This document shows positions 36,554 through 50,244 of a stretch of 64,000 bases of DNA, piece by piece. This DNA is from Tetrahymena thermophila SB210 (Eukaryota > Ciliophora > Oligohymenophorea > Hymenostomatida > Tetrahymenidae): the NCBI RefSeq assembly GCF_000189635.1, contig NW_002475927.1:124001-188000 (forward strand). Reading direction: 5' to 3'. Positions within the stretch are counted from its first letter, which is position 1. Each line of letters begins with the position of its first letter. A program made the position numbers and the translations under genes. The notes under the pieces are model-generated. The model searched no databases, was not told where the DNA came from, and saw nothing but the letters and a program-made list of their open reading frames with translations.

Positions 36554-38731
36554 TCATTTATAAGAAAATCCATGATAAGATCCATCTGTATTTTAACGCT
36601 ATTCTTAATCTAATTCATTCGATTCTTATATTGATTACATTTTTTGAGCATAGCTATGAAGATATGACTACATTTAAATTTCAGCACTTGCTACAGCAAA
36701 TCCACACTTTGCTTCTTGCAATTTGTCTAATTCTTATTTTTGCTCAGCCAACTAAAGAGCACGTAAGAAACTTTATTTACCTTACTCGAAATTTCCTATC
36801 ATTGATGTAACTTATCCCATTTTTAATTAAGCCTTTAGTTCACCATTTTCATCTTTCATATCTTATGTGAGTTTTATATATTTGTCAATAAAAACAGTCA
36901 TTTTCTCCTTATTATCCAACAATCCTGGCATGCCTATTCTTCCAATATTACCAATAGCTATAGTTTAACTTGCTAAATTCGACATTTTAACACTGTGACG
37001 TAAAGCTTGCTAATAATATGAAAGAGCTTGTTTTCTAAGATTTATTGCATCATAACACAATCCCAAATTAATACAAGCTAAAAATTTCCCATTCACATCT
37101 GCTATATTTTCATGTTATTTATGATATTGTATAGCTTTTTCATAAAATTAGTTATCCTTTTCCTATTATCCAATCATTTGGTAGTCTACTCCTAAACAGT
37201 TGTAGGCTAGAGCTTCTCCATGCTGATCTCCAATATTTTGGCAGATTTATAAGAATTTTTCATAGCTTTTTATTGCAACTTTATATTTACCAATATTATC
37301 ATTTAATACGCCAATACTATAGTACGATCTTCCTTCATCTCTAGGTTTTCCAGCTCGTTTACAAGCAAAAGCTAGCATTTCATAGTCTTTTCTTCTCCTC
37401 AAGGATCTTAAGTAAATATGCTTTTCAGCGATTGTTTATTTTTACACTTCTTCAGACTGTAATAAAAAAATATCATTCAAGTTTAATTTGTTAGAAATGT
37501 TGATGAAGTCGTCATATATTGGATCAACGAATATTAGTTAGGGTTTTCAAGTAATTAAATACGACTCATCTTAGTTTTGTTTTTTCTGTAAGGAAAGAAA
37601 ATTAAAATTTTATAATCAAATTATGTATAAAATAAGCTTAAATTACTCTTATTTCAATTGAATTTAGTTGGTAAAAAAAAATTTGCAATTGATTAAAACC
37701 TTTGTAAAATAGTGAATGTTATTACAATCCATCCATAGATTTTTAATAAAAATTTATATGAATTAAATTCGTGGTTTTAGCACTACTAAGATAGTAAATT
37801 CAAAAACCCCTAATTTGCTTCAGATAAAATATCAATCAACCATTTCGTTAATAACACTAAACATATCAATTTAATTATGAAAATCTAAAACTCATATATT
37901 CATCTTATATGTATGAGCGGAATGTAACACTAGACTATTAAGCCGAAATCTCACAAAATAATTATTTACCATGTATTTAAAATCTTCTAAAAATATTAAT
38001 TTGTAAACTAAATTTTATCGCAACTTTTATGAAATGAAAACCTAACTAAAAAATATTTATAAAAAATTAATTACCTCAATAGGATTTTTAGCAAATGAGC
38101 TCTGATCCATATTAAACTGACTAAATTAATTAAAACTATAATTTAATTTTGTTATTCCCATTTATTAGCTTTCTGGTATATTTCCAATTGTGTTATAATT
38201 CTTTTAGATTAAAGATCTGCTTTTTATTTTCGTATTTAGTTGATTATCGTTGAAGCGTATAGGTGTATTAAAGAACAATGGTAACTCTATACGCTAAGGT
38301 TTGTTTGTTTGCAAATATTCTTCATTAATCCTATTTTTAGGGTTAAGCTTGTTGAAATTTTTAACAAGGTTTTCCTCTGCTAAAGATGAAGTTGGTTAAA
38401 AAGAAGTCTTAATTGGTTCTTTCTTCTTTCTTTAACCTCCTTGGCTTTAATCCATAAAAGAACCATTTTATCCTGATTTATTTGCATAATTAGTGCTGTT
38501 AAGTCTGCTATTATTATGGCTGTTTTCAAAGTTGTTCATATAATACTCATTATTCGAGGAGTAATTCTTTATGTTTTGATTCAAATTATTTCCAAAATTA
38601 TCTTTCTAATTGTAATTATTTAAAGAAATGTTGTTGGGATTATTCACATTAAATGAATCTCCATTTTTAAAATATGAATTTCTATCTTATGAAATAGCTC
38701 TTCTCTCTCTGAAAGAGTTGTTTCCTATCAT
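36554..38731 (-). CDS. Tetratricopeptide-repeat protein with problematic in-frame TGA
   Basis: Exon 1 is 38731-38075 (219 codons, N/S/Q-rich). The downstream exon ends at TGA 36556-36554. It holds several TPR-like helical pairs: RSYYSIGVLNDNIGKYKVAI; GEALAYNCLGVDYQMIG; GKFLACINLGLCYDAINLRK; TIAIGNIGRIG; AQLKMGQVTSMIGNFEQGKQ. Two acceptors fit in phase 0. Using 37585 adds K-K-Q-N-Q-D-E-S-Y-L-I-T, then a TGA (37549-37547), then 30 sensible codons (FVDPIYDDFINISNKLNLND). Using 37456 skips this segment and gives 519 residues with no internal stop. The skipped segment looks coding. TPR proteins are scaffolds, and many in ciliates are cilia proteins; the orthologue is not identified. Confidence 0.75.
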
Positions 38732-38983
38732 CTTAGCTTTATTTTATAAATTACTATCTTATGTTATAATCTTTAGAATAAGTGTATTGAATTGAGTTCT
38801 CTTTAATTAATTGAATGATTAATATATTTTTCAGATAATTGTATACTGCGCTATACGAAAAATAATAATTAAGTGGTTAGCAATCATTCATCATTCATTT
38901 AATATATATATTTTTTTAAACATATTTATCAAATTCTTCTAACACCAAATCCATCGTTCGTTAAAATTATATATTTATCATAA

Positions 38984-39007
38984 CATTCATTCATTCATTC
39001 ATTCATT
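38984..39007. repeat. (CATT)n simple repeat
   Basis: Six uninterrupted CATT units upstream of the TPR gene. Similar shorter CATT/ATGA runs occur elsewhere in the window. Microsatellite; no function inferred. Confidence 0.85.
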
Positions 39008-40487
39008 TTAACTTTATAATTTTATTTAATTATTTTTTCATTCAAAAATAAAACATAACAATTTAGTAAATAAACAAATCAATAATATTATTTTATTCAA
39101 TTATAAAATTTTGTCTGTTACTTAGAATTTTTGAGATTAAAAAATAAAAAAAAATATTTATTATCTTAACAAATTTAGTTAGTGAAATATCTTTTAAAAC
39201 TCATATATTAATAATTCGTTAATTTATTAGCTTTAACATATCATTTGTAAAATTATAAATTATCTTTATTTTGTTAATTATTAATTTATGTTAACATTTT
39301 TAAAAATAATATTCTCAAATCAATAATAAATATGAAATAAGGAAAAAAGAAATGATATGAATATTTTTATTAGTATTTTAATGAAAGTATAACTTCATAT
39401 TCATTCCAATAGTAGTTTTTATTAAGGATAAAGTAATAATAAATGACGATTACTAATTACTATGATTTAATTTGAAGAAGAGTAAAGGGAAGTAGAATGA
39501 ATTATTAAATATAATGTTTTTTGAGAATATATAACAAAGATAAATGTTCTATTATGAAAAATATAAAAATAATAAAATAAATTACTCTAATGAAATATAT
39601 TAAATTTTCATAACATATAATTCATTCTCAAATTTATTTTTATAAAGTATATTCTGAAATATTTATTTTTCACCAGTTTGTTTATAAAAAAATAATTTTA
39701 AAATCGAATATTTTTTTAATAAAAATAGGTTTTATTATAAAAATCCAAAAACAATATAAAACACTTAATTAATAGATATGAAAAATAGAAGGATATCTCC
39801 AAATTTATTTTCTATATTATATAATAATAAATTTTAAATTTTTTATTCATTTAAATTTGCATATCTTTTTTGCAAAAAAAAAAAAATTTAAATTAATTTT
39901 ATTTGTCTAATCTTAATACAAGATGATGAAAGATATCTTAGATCATATTTAAATATAAGCACAGTATGGCTTGTAGTTATATGATTCAAAATATTGAGTT
40001 GTTAATTATATTTAATTAAAAAAATTGTTCTATAAAATTTGGACGGTATTAAATGTAAAGGTTATATTAAAAATAATAAAATTCTTATTTTTTTTTGGTA
40101 ATACTTTAAAATCAAACTATGACCTAATGCTTGTTTTTATATTTTTAATGCATTTTTAAAAAATAATTCTTAGTTAAAATTTAGCAAACAAATTCAATTT
40201 ATTTTATAAAATTGATTTGCCATCTTGGATTAATAAAAGAAAAATTTTTATAACCAATAGTTTTTTGGATTTAGCTCTTTTTTTTAATGCTAAATAGCAG
40301 AATAGTAGCACATATATTTATTAAAATTTTATCTTATTCAATCTTTCTTTCAATTTAACTCTGTAACCTAATTTTCATTACGCAATATTGTAAAAATAAT
40401 ACATAAAAGTAGAATATTTTAATTTGAATAACGAAGTCAAGTAGAAGGTTAATCTTAGTAAAAGATAAATTTAATATTCTTCTTACT

Positions 40488-40829
40488 ATGACTTTTCTAA
40501 ATACGGACATTGCTATTAAGAATATTGAATATGCTAAAGTTTTCCTTAATCTTATATTGATTTATTCAGTCTATCAAATAAATCTGCATGCGTTATGCTC
40601 AAATTGTTTCCAATCAATAATATATTTTTCTAACTTTGAAGAGCTAATTCAAATGATGAGAATGAATAATTAATTTTATGCAAGTAACTCCTAATTATAT
40701 TTCAACTCATATTTTATTTGTTAATTAAAGAAAATATTTATAAACGGAAGTACTATAGAGTAGGTTAAAAGTATAATATCCACTATAATTAAAATTTAAG
40801 TATTTTTTACCTAATTGATAGAAAGATGA
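40488..40829 (+). CDS. Possible 113-residue ORF, unrecognised
   Basis: Open from ATG 40488 to TGA 40827-40829 if TAA/TAG are Gln. It starts MTFLNTDIAIKNIEYAKVFL with a hydrophobic stretch (FLNLILIYSVY) and two Cys (ALCSNCF). The amino-acid mix is more protein-like than chance ORFs nearby, but there is no domain, no homologue I recall and no neighbouring gene. It could be a short membrane protein or an exon of an unseen gene. Confidence 0.25.
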
Positions 40830-43800
40830 AAAAGTAAAAATAAAGGTTTTTGAAAAATATTCATTTAATGTAACTCTCTTTCAAATAATATTTGAAATTA
40901 TTTGCATAAACTGAAATTTTAATTTAATAAAAAAATATCTTTTCTATTAGAAATATTAAATAATTAGATTTTTTTATTATTTGTTACTCTAATTACTAGG
41001 TTTTTTTTAACAAATTTCCTTTAAATGATTTAGAATCTAATTTTTACCCCCTTTGTTATTTTCTTCTTTTTCCCCTTTTCTTATTTATTTCTTATGCTAA
41101 AAAGCAACAAATTCTATACTAGCACTGTATTCAAGTATTTTAATTTATCTTTTATTTTTAGCTTCTTTTAGATCGGCTTTTCTAAGAATATCTTAAATAT
41201 TTCAAAAATTTATGTGAGCTAGAAAAAAATAAATCAAGTATGAATCATATACAGATAATAATGAGTAAAATTTAAAGTAGACTTTGTAAAAATCCGAATC
41301 TATAAATGCCACTATTTGTAATCGAAATGTGAGAATAATTGGCTTTCAAAATTTACTTTCTAAAGTAATTAAAAAAGAGGGATCCTCAATCTAATTTTGC
41401 GGAGAATAGATAAAATAAAAAGGGAATAGGTTTTATTTCAATTTCTTTATGAATAGCAATGAAAATATAGTAACTCAATAGAATTTAAAAATTTTTTTTT
41501 AGTATTTTTGTGCAAGTAAAGCATGCCTAACAAATATATAATGTACAATCGAAATTGAAATTTTTGATATTTAAAAATGAAGTTTATAATATAAGTCTAT
41601 TTTAATGAAGTGGTTTTTTTCTTTTTAATTTTGGATTTTTTAAAGTTACAGTAAATGAAAAAGCTTGGTTTCTACTTATGCATGAACGAATAAGAATTAA
41701 TTAAAAAAAAGAAATGTAATGTAATAATATAATTGTTATTGTCATCCCCTATTCAATAGCATTTTAATAGCCAATCTTAATCTTATAACTATTAATGAAT
41801 GTTCAATTGTTTCTAATTATTTAAAAAATCTGATCAATCTTTTCTATTTTATTGAATAAGGTTATAGAAATAAATTATCTTTTATATCTTTTATGATAAA
41901 AATAATTTGAAATAACTGAAAAAGATATTTTTATGCAAAAATTTTTTACAGATAAATCCGTTCGTTCTAAATTATTTTCTAATTTTTAAAAACCTTCGCT
42001 TAAAATTTTTTTGAGAAATAGCCAAATCAAAATTTTAAAAATAATCTTTTATATATTATTGGATAGGAAAAATCTTTCTAATTTATTAGAATAATTAATA
42101 TAAAAAACTAACTATTGATTTTTTAAATAAAATCATTCACTTTGTTAGTAAAAACAAACTTAATTGTAAACAAAAATTTAGATATAAATTATAAATTTTT
42201 GATGAGCTTGTCTATAATAATTGCTATTTTGCCTTAAAAAATTACAATTATTAATATTACCTTCATCTATTTTAGGTGGATTAATTGTTTTTACAGACAA
42301 AAATAACAAGTGTTTGTAATAAAAAGATATCCTTGGTTTTCGTTGAAAATATGTTTAATAATAATAATTCTCATTTTGATGCAACAAATAAATAATATAA
42401 ATCAAATGTAAAAATCAAAAAAAATTATAAAAATTAATTCTTTTTTTAAAAATGCTACTAAATTTTTCATATTTTATTTAAATTTTGATTCGAAGTGTAT
42501 TGATTTTAAAAATTAAGGAATTTGTATGAGTATATTTGGTTAGTTAGTAGGTTATATACTCATTCAATCCTAAGCTTGCATGAATTATTTTTAAATTAAA
42601 TAATTTGTTTTTCATAATAATTTCTCCAGTTATTTAATTTTCTGCACAAATATAGACTATTACATTTAAAATTTTTAAAGTCCAGTAATTTAATGAGCTC
42701 CTTTTTTTACTTTTTTGTAACGCTTGAAACTCTATCCAAAACATAATTATAGATAAATTTTTATATATTTTTAATTATTGTGACATCTTAGTGTAAATCG
42801 CAGAGTATTGAGCATATCTTACTATTACAAAATAATGCTTACTAATATTAGATGACGATCTCATTCGCAAGCAATATTGAAAGAAAATTCAATTGTTTTT
42901 ATTTAATTAAGAATGCTTGTTTTTACACACTTTTTAATTTTCTATTTTGTTATTCTCTTTAAAAAAAATAAAATTTTCAAATCAGTTTTTTAAAAATGGA
43001 AAATTTTTCTCTTTTCTACCATTAAAAGAATCAGAGAAAAGCATAATAGGAACAACTTTAAATTCTATAAGTGTATTTAGTGTATTTTTAAACTAGAAGT
43101 GATAGATTTTACATAAAACAAGACTAATATGTTAATAGGATTATTGACTTTTTTTAAACCTGAATTAAATAAATTGTCAGGTTAAAAGAAACAAAAGAAT
43201 ATTAACAATTAGCTAGGTTGAGAAAATTTAATTTATTTAGGAAAAAAGTAGAAGAAGAAAAATTTCGAAATTTAACTAGGATAGAAAAAAAAAAAATCAA
43301 ACTAATAAGAAGAAAATTCAATTTTTATTTTATATTTTCTTAAATTTAAATATTTTCAGTAAAATTGAATAATCGTCACCTCATTGATGATAATTTGAAA
43401 ATTTTGTTCATTGCTAAATAAATAAATATTCTGATAAACAGTTGATTTCAAAGTTAAATAAAAATAATTTTTTTTGTATTCAATTATAGAACAATAAATT
43501 ATTAATTTATTTATTAATTATGAAAGTTAGAAGTTTAAAACAAATTAAAATATGAATAAATAGTTAATTTAGATTATAAAAACTCTTAAATGTATATATA
43601 ACTCTTAATTTATAATATATATATATATATAAATATATTTATTTTTTACTAATTTCTTGTTTATATCAAACAATTTGGTTACTACAGTTGAAAGTTAAAT
43701 TGTAATTCTAAGTAGAGTGAGCGGTATTGCACAACTTGTAAGCTAAATAGTTTCTTGGTTCGCTTGCTTTTTAAAATTTATTTGGTTAAGATTAAATTTT

Positions 43801-44362
43801 TGATAGTATTTTTAATTTTTAAGCAAGACTATTTTAATTTGGTGAAAAAGACAATTATTCTTATGACTCTAGTCTTTTTTCTTTTCTAAAAGCTTTAGCT
43901 AGTATTTTTGTTGCATATTTTTTCCTCTACTCAATTCCTTACGTATGTGATTAGTTATTAAAGGTGTTTAGTAAAATTTTAGTAAATCTTGTAGAATGAA
44001 AGCAAATTGAAAAAAGGAATAATTTAAGTTAGGATAGTGATTGTTATTTTTTTAGCGTTTATCATAAGCGCTGCCTATGCTAATGCTTACTTGATTTAGT
44101 TTATACACAGTTTAAATATATTATAATAATTGTTTGGGTTTTTATATTTGTTTGTTTATTTATTTATTCGTTTCATGAGTCCTAGAATCAAGAAAATAAG
44201 AAAAAATAATTAGAATAGATTGTTTTTATTGGTTATTATTAAATTGAGTCTTTATTTTAGTATTGAGAATGTGGGTATTTAGAAACTAATTATAAGTCTA
44301 GATGTTTTTTTCCTAATTACTTAGTTAGTTAAAAGTCAATTCTAAAACTTTATTAATTTATT

Positions 44363-45991
44363 TCAATTTTAAGTACTTGAAATTTTTGAATTTTCGCACA
44401 TAGAACTGTATTCTTCATCTTGATAATTCATAGAAGAAGAGCGATTATTAGCAGAAAATTTAATCATTTCTGTTTAGCCTCTTTTAATCAAGCAGAAAAC
44501 TTATTGTTTCTTTTAAATGCGCTTGACAATTTGCTACATAGTTTGAGTTGTGTGGATTTAACGATTCTTTAATAGCAACTATTCAATTTGATTCAAGATT
44601 TCATTTTTAGAGATGGCTGGGTTTAGATCGAGGTTTTAAAGTTTCATTTTGCTGTTCATAAAGTCGAGACGTAGGTTTTTCTTAGCATTGAATGCTTCTT
44701 AGTTATCTCCTATAAGTTCTTTGATTTTTTCAGTGTCTTTCTTAGAAATGAAACGTCCCTTAATACGGAGACGAGAATCAGCGACTTTCTTTCTGCAGTC
44801 GTAAGAAATCTTGCGCAACCAGTTTCTTCTTTTGTTCTTATATTTTTCAATTTTAATTAAACGCTCTTGACGTTTTCTTTAAATTTCGAATTATTCATCG
44901 TTATTTTATTAATTTATCAAGATATTGATGTCTAGGTTTTAATTATTTCCATCACTATTTTAAGACTATTTAATTTATTGCTAATTTGATGAAAATACAC
45001 CGTTATCGAAGTTTTATTGGTTTAAAGTTTTAGTGATAGAATTAGAATCCATTTGATTCATTTCACTTGATTGTTGATTTTTACTTTATACTGAGTTCAT
45101 AGCATCTTACTGCTCACTCTATTATTGAAAATTGTTTTTCAAATTTATTGGTTGTGTGTTTAACTAATTTAATTGGGGAGTACAAATACTGTCATCTTCT
45201 TTCTTTAATTAGGGAGATATTTATGCAATAAGTTGTGGAGAAGCACTTGCTATAGAAGGAATGAAGCTTAAAGTCCTGGATTCATAGTTGTTGTCATTGC
45301 CTTTGGGAGATTAGGATTAATTTAACAAAGCAGTCTTTTGCTTTGACTAAAGTTAATTTTACACTTCATTTAAATATGATGATTATGCAACTTGTGTTGT
45401 ACCATTTTTGTTTTACTAGAGGAGGAGTTCAAGGAGCAAGTTATTAGTGTTTGGTTACTATTATTAAACGAATTAGTTTTAGATGCTCAAATCATTCAAT
45501 CCAAATACTTAAGACAATGGATTTTGGGTTGATTGTTAAGATTGTTACTCTAGTTTGATTAGTTCAGTAATTAAAGCAAGCTTATATTACTCACGTTATT
45601 GATCTTATTGCTATTGTTGCTATTTTATCAACTATATTTATTGCAAATACTCGAGCTGCATTAAAGCAGATTGATTCATTTGGCTCATACCACCTTGAGT
45701 AGGATTTTGTTAGAGTGAAGAATTTTAATTGAGAGCAAAATTATTTGAATTCATACAATTGTTCATGTTACTACCAAAAGGTTCCATAGAAGTTGAAAAT
45801 TATGATGTTGCGACAGAGTTAGGGGTTTGTTGATTTTAAGATTGAGCTTGAAGGATATTAGGAAAGAGTGAAGCTGCGAGGCTGATGTCATACAAGGGAT
45901 TTAAAGTATTTGAAGCTGCAGAAGAAGTTAAAGAAGCAAGAAGTGGTGCTTGCTAGTTATTGAGGTATTATATATTTTCAAAAAGACTCAT
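44363..45991 (-). CDS. CCT-motif protein, probable transcription regulator
   Basis: 542 residues in one exon, from ATG 45991-45989 to TGA 44365-44363. The first ~370 residues are Q/N/S-rich with glutamine runs. At about 375-418 lies a clear CCT motif (the CONSTANS/CO-like/TOC1 type known from plants): RQERLIKIEKYKNKRRNWLR, then KISYDCRKKVADSRLRIKGR, then FISKKD. It shows the basic helix, the R.RK..AD.R.R.KGRF core and the spacing of the family. In plants this motif binds CCAAT-type DNA through NF-Y partners and imports the protein to the nucleus. No B-box or response-regulator domain is present. The tail (~120 residues) is charged. A nuclear regulatory role is inferred from the motif only. 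The base composition is less AT-rich than the flanks, as expected for a real exon. Confidence 0.85.
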
Positions 45992-48900
45992 TTTTTATTT
46001 ATTTATTTGTATTATGATTAGATACTTAGAGTTTTTGATTTTATTACTATGAGAAGAGTTTAATAATTCAGAAGGTATTTTAATGTTTCAGTGGCTTTAG
46101 ATGAATTATTTGTTTTACTAGTATTTTTGAAATTTGTAAGAATTGATTGTTAATAAATTAGATTGATTTATTAATTTATGGTTTAAGTATTTAATTAACT
46201 TTTTTTTGTTTGTTTGTTTGTTTTTTATTTGCTTGTTAGCTGGTTTTTCTTACCTTTTTTCGAGGTAATATTAATTTTTTCTTTTAATTAATTTTCTTTT
46301 TTTTATAATAATTATTATTATTTTCCAAAGGATTGATTTCTCTATTTAATAATAATTTTTGAGATTGGTCTATATTGCTATCAATTTAAATATAACATTA
46401 AAAAGAAGGAAAATTAGAGGCCAAGAGAATTAATTAGCTGTAAATCAAAATAATTTGCCTATAAAAGTCTGATTTGATCATAACCTTCTAAAAAAATATT
46501 ACTAAAATTTTGATTTGAAGATTGGTTTACCACCTTCTTTCTTAAAAATAAATAAATTTCTTATTTTAACCTATATTACATTTTTACCTTATTGAAACAT
46601 TAGAACTCTAAAATTTAAATAAATTTTTAAGTTTATTGCAACAGTGCTAATAAGAAAATTGAAATTTACCCTTATTTATCACTTTGGAAACTATAACTAA
46701 CTATGTTTTGCTGTTTTGGGGTTAAATTCAGTACAATTAAATTTTATTATAAATTTCTGAAATCATACTCATTACTATAATATCAATCAATTATATTCAG
46801 TTTCAGCTTATTCAAAATTTATTTTCGTAGTGCATGTGCTTCATGAAAAATGAAGGCAAGTTAAATCTAAATATTTTTTTATTAATTTTCCCTTTTTTTA
46901 TAAAAGAGTAAGTTGGTTTCTAAGATAAATGAAAGTCTTTAGTAATTTAAGTTTAGCTAAAACAAATACAGCCCAAATTTGAAAAGCGCTATTATTCCTT
47001 AAATGAAAATTTTATGAATAAGTTATACTTGCAGTCCGAATACAATAATTATACAAATAGAGTTATTTTGATCGGGTAAGTACTTTCTTAATTTTCTAAT
47101 TTATCAACTCAGTGGGGAAATAGATAAACTAGTAAATATCAGAAAAATTAAAGAAGAAAAAATTTTGATTATTTATATTTACTAGCAAAGGAAAAATGAT
47201 TGGTATTTTTCCCCTTTAATTTACTTTTGAAGCGAACCCCTTAAGATACTGAAACAAAAAAAATTCATTTAAAAATAATTGCTTACTTAAAATAGCTGGC
47301 TAGTAATTTGCTTTTGCATAACCTACCATTAATAAATATGATTGCGGATATCATTTATTTATTCTAATTGTAAGAATTTTGCTCGATAAAAATTTAATAA
47401 ACATTGCATAAACAATTCTATAGCTAGTTTAACTATTATTTTATTAAAATATTAATTTGTTGGCCCATTTTTTTGAATAGAAGTAAGATTTTATAGTTAC
47501 CCTCCAATACTTTCTAAAATTAATGCTAAATGAAGATATTCTGCTTATTTTAAATACAAATTAAATAGATTATTTGTGTGTCGCACACTTATTTGCTATT
47601 TATTTTTAAACTAAAGGTCCATAAAAGAATAATCATTACAGTAAATTGTTCAGGTTTTTACAAATTTTCTCTGAAGCAGTTATTTAATAATTATCTTTAT
47701 GTGAAAATTTACAAGCTGTTTTTTATTTCTGCTCTGATTGGAGTAAGATATTTATATCTATTTATTTATGAAATTAAGCTCTTTGATTTATAATAAGTTA
47801 TGAGCCAGTATAAACATTTAAATATAAGTTATACTGAAATAATAATATCACCTTAAAGCTGAGATAGCTAAAATTAAAAATTTCAGAAATTAATTATTCT
47901 TTATAAATTAATTCCGAAAAGGATTATTTCCAATAATAAAAGAAATATCTAAATAGGTTGTCTAAAACTTGCTTCCTATAGGATTTTTATTTAGATTTTT
48001 TGCTTTGCTCAGTATTATACTTAAGATTAATATATTCAGAAAGATAATTTATCTTAGTGAATGCTCCTCAATTCCTACCAAATTTTTTTGATTACTAAGT
48101 TGAATAAAATACTTATTAAAAGATTAAGATCAATATAATCTAATATACAAAAGCTACATGTCTTACTAATTTAATTTAATTTGACTTTCTATTCAAAAAA
48201 AGGTCAGTAAACAAGCACATCTTGCTTAATTATTTAATTATGATTTTTACAATATTATCATAAATAACCTTTAGATATAATACAAATTAAACCAATAAAA
48301 GCAAAAAAAAGGTTATAAAAATTTACTTTCTATCACTTTGATTTATAAAAATAATAATTTTTATTTTACATAATCTGAGAACATCTCATTTTTGATGAAA
48401 GATAACTATTTATAAATCAAATTATTTGAGATGAATAAAAAATAAACCTAAAAATTGTCTTGTATAAAATATTTTTTTTTATTTGAAAGGTTTTTGTTAT
48501 TTTTGTAAAAATATTAGAAACATTCTAATAAGTATAAAAATGGTTAATAATTTAATGATTAATTAATATAGAATTCTCATTAAGAATAGTGGGGAAATAA
48601 TTAAAAAATTCACTAAATTAGTAATAGAAATCGTCTATTCGAAACAAGTGAGTATATTTATTAGAGTTATTAGTTACGGAAAAGTAATTATATATGGTAA
48701 AAAAGACCAAATTATTTTAAGGAGGCTAAGCTTCTCAAAATATTAATTGGCTATTAATATTTTTAATAAAAAATTGTTTAGCTTTTTGGTTAACCTAAAT
48801 AATTGCTCAGAAAACTTTATTAAATTTTCAATTTTGATTTTATTTTTTCCTTGATCAAAAATTTGTTTTAATTTTCATTCGAGCACTATCTTACTTAGTC

Positions 48901-50244
48901 TATGGATTTATTTTTGTCCTATCTGTCATTAACCAATGCTTTTATAATTAATTTTTGTTTAAATTGACGTATTATCAAGTATTAAAGCTTATATACTTAC
49001 AATTACCAATTAGCTTAGGCCTAGTATTCATATAGATTCTGCATAGTAATAATGTAGATTTTTTTATTTTAGAATGCATTTTCTATATTTTTATTTTCGA
49101 GATAGATTACTAAATTAAACATTTAACAAAATCAAATGTATTTCTTTTTAAAATCAATTACAGGCTAAAATTCTAGTGTTTGTTTAAGGGTACTTTCATT
49201 AAAGTTGTATTCTAAAATTTTTATTGATGAATAATAAACAAATAATTAAGTGAATACTTTTTTCCCCATATCTTAATTTACAGATACATTGTACGTACTA
49301 TTGCAAAAATTGGATACGTTAATAATTCTCAAAAGATATAATGACCGCAACTTAAATGCTTATGTTACAAAGGTTTTGATATTTAATTTAGAGACCCTAA
49401 TTAAAATTTTTTTGGTGAGCAAATAAATAAATATTTACTTTATTTACTGGGAATACAATGATCAAATGTATATTGTAATTTCAGATTAGGTTTTATTATC
49501 TGATTTGTAATTACGAATAATATAAAGCAATAAAAGGTTTGCTTACAATCATTCTAATATAATTATTACTTTAATTTTTTACTTTTAAGATTCATTTTTA
49601 AGGATAAAAATAAAATTTAATTGATTTTCAGTAAGGCCTAATTTTTTCTTTTTACAATAATCCCAAAGAAAATATTCAAATTGTAAATTGTTGCAAATGC
49701 TCAAAATTTTATTTTTTAATATATTTAAGGCGTCTAAGTAAAATAAAATTATCTCATTATTATCAATATTTTAAAATTCTTATATCAATTTTTATATTAA
49801 TCTAATCCAAAATAGGATAGGAAAGTGTCTACATAAAAAAATATTATTAATTCTTCACATAACTTTGCCAAATAAAAAAATATGAGTAACACATAAAATA
49901 ACTTCACATGATAAATATAAAAGTTAAATTTTGTAAATTTTATTCATTTCTTATAAAAGAAAAATCCATTTCCAAAATAAACAAGTTTGAATTAATTTAG
50001 CATAATTTATTAAGATAAAAAATCATCCATTAGCAATTTAATAATTAATATATCTGATTTTTTTTCTCAATATAATTTTATTAATTATTCAAAAAATTTT
50101 CTAAGGAGATTATTATCTATTTCAAAAAGGATAAAATTAAAGTTACACTTCTTTATTGCAAACGTATTTTTTATTAATTAATTAATTGATATATTTTTGT
50201 TACATTTTATTGAATTTATTATTCTATCTTTAGAATTTAAACAT
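45992..50244. other. Gene desert, AT-rich
   Basis: About 4.2 kb between two minus-strand genes. Contains the promoter of the CCT gene (left) and the 3' flank of the histidine kinase (right). A perfect 5-bp hairpin GTGTG-TCG-CACAC lies at 47576-47588. A 71-codon ORF at 47578 looks like chance. No other structure seen. Confidence 0.5.

Larger units (their letters stand above)
38732..44362. other. Gene desert, AT-rich, with simple repeats
   Basis: About 5.6 kb. It holds a CATT run at 38984-39007, an (AT)n run near 43615-43631, a weak ORF at 40488 and otherwise A/T-run sequence. Both ends should be promoter or 3' flank of minus-strand genes. No recognisable RNA gene seen. Confidence 0.5.

Noticed and set aside
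37547-37549. Selenocysteine codon in the TPR gene
   Set aside because: TPR proteins are not a known selenoprotein family, there is no redox motif around the TGA, and no SECIS-like fold was seen after the stop. Alternative splicing explains it without recoding.
47578-47793. 71-codon + ORF beginning in a GTGTGTCGCACAC hairpin
   Set aside because: It has no domain, is hydrophobic by AT composition, and ends at a normal TGA-free-by-chance length; not supported as a gene.
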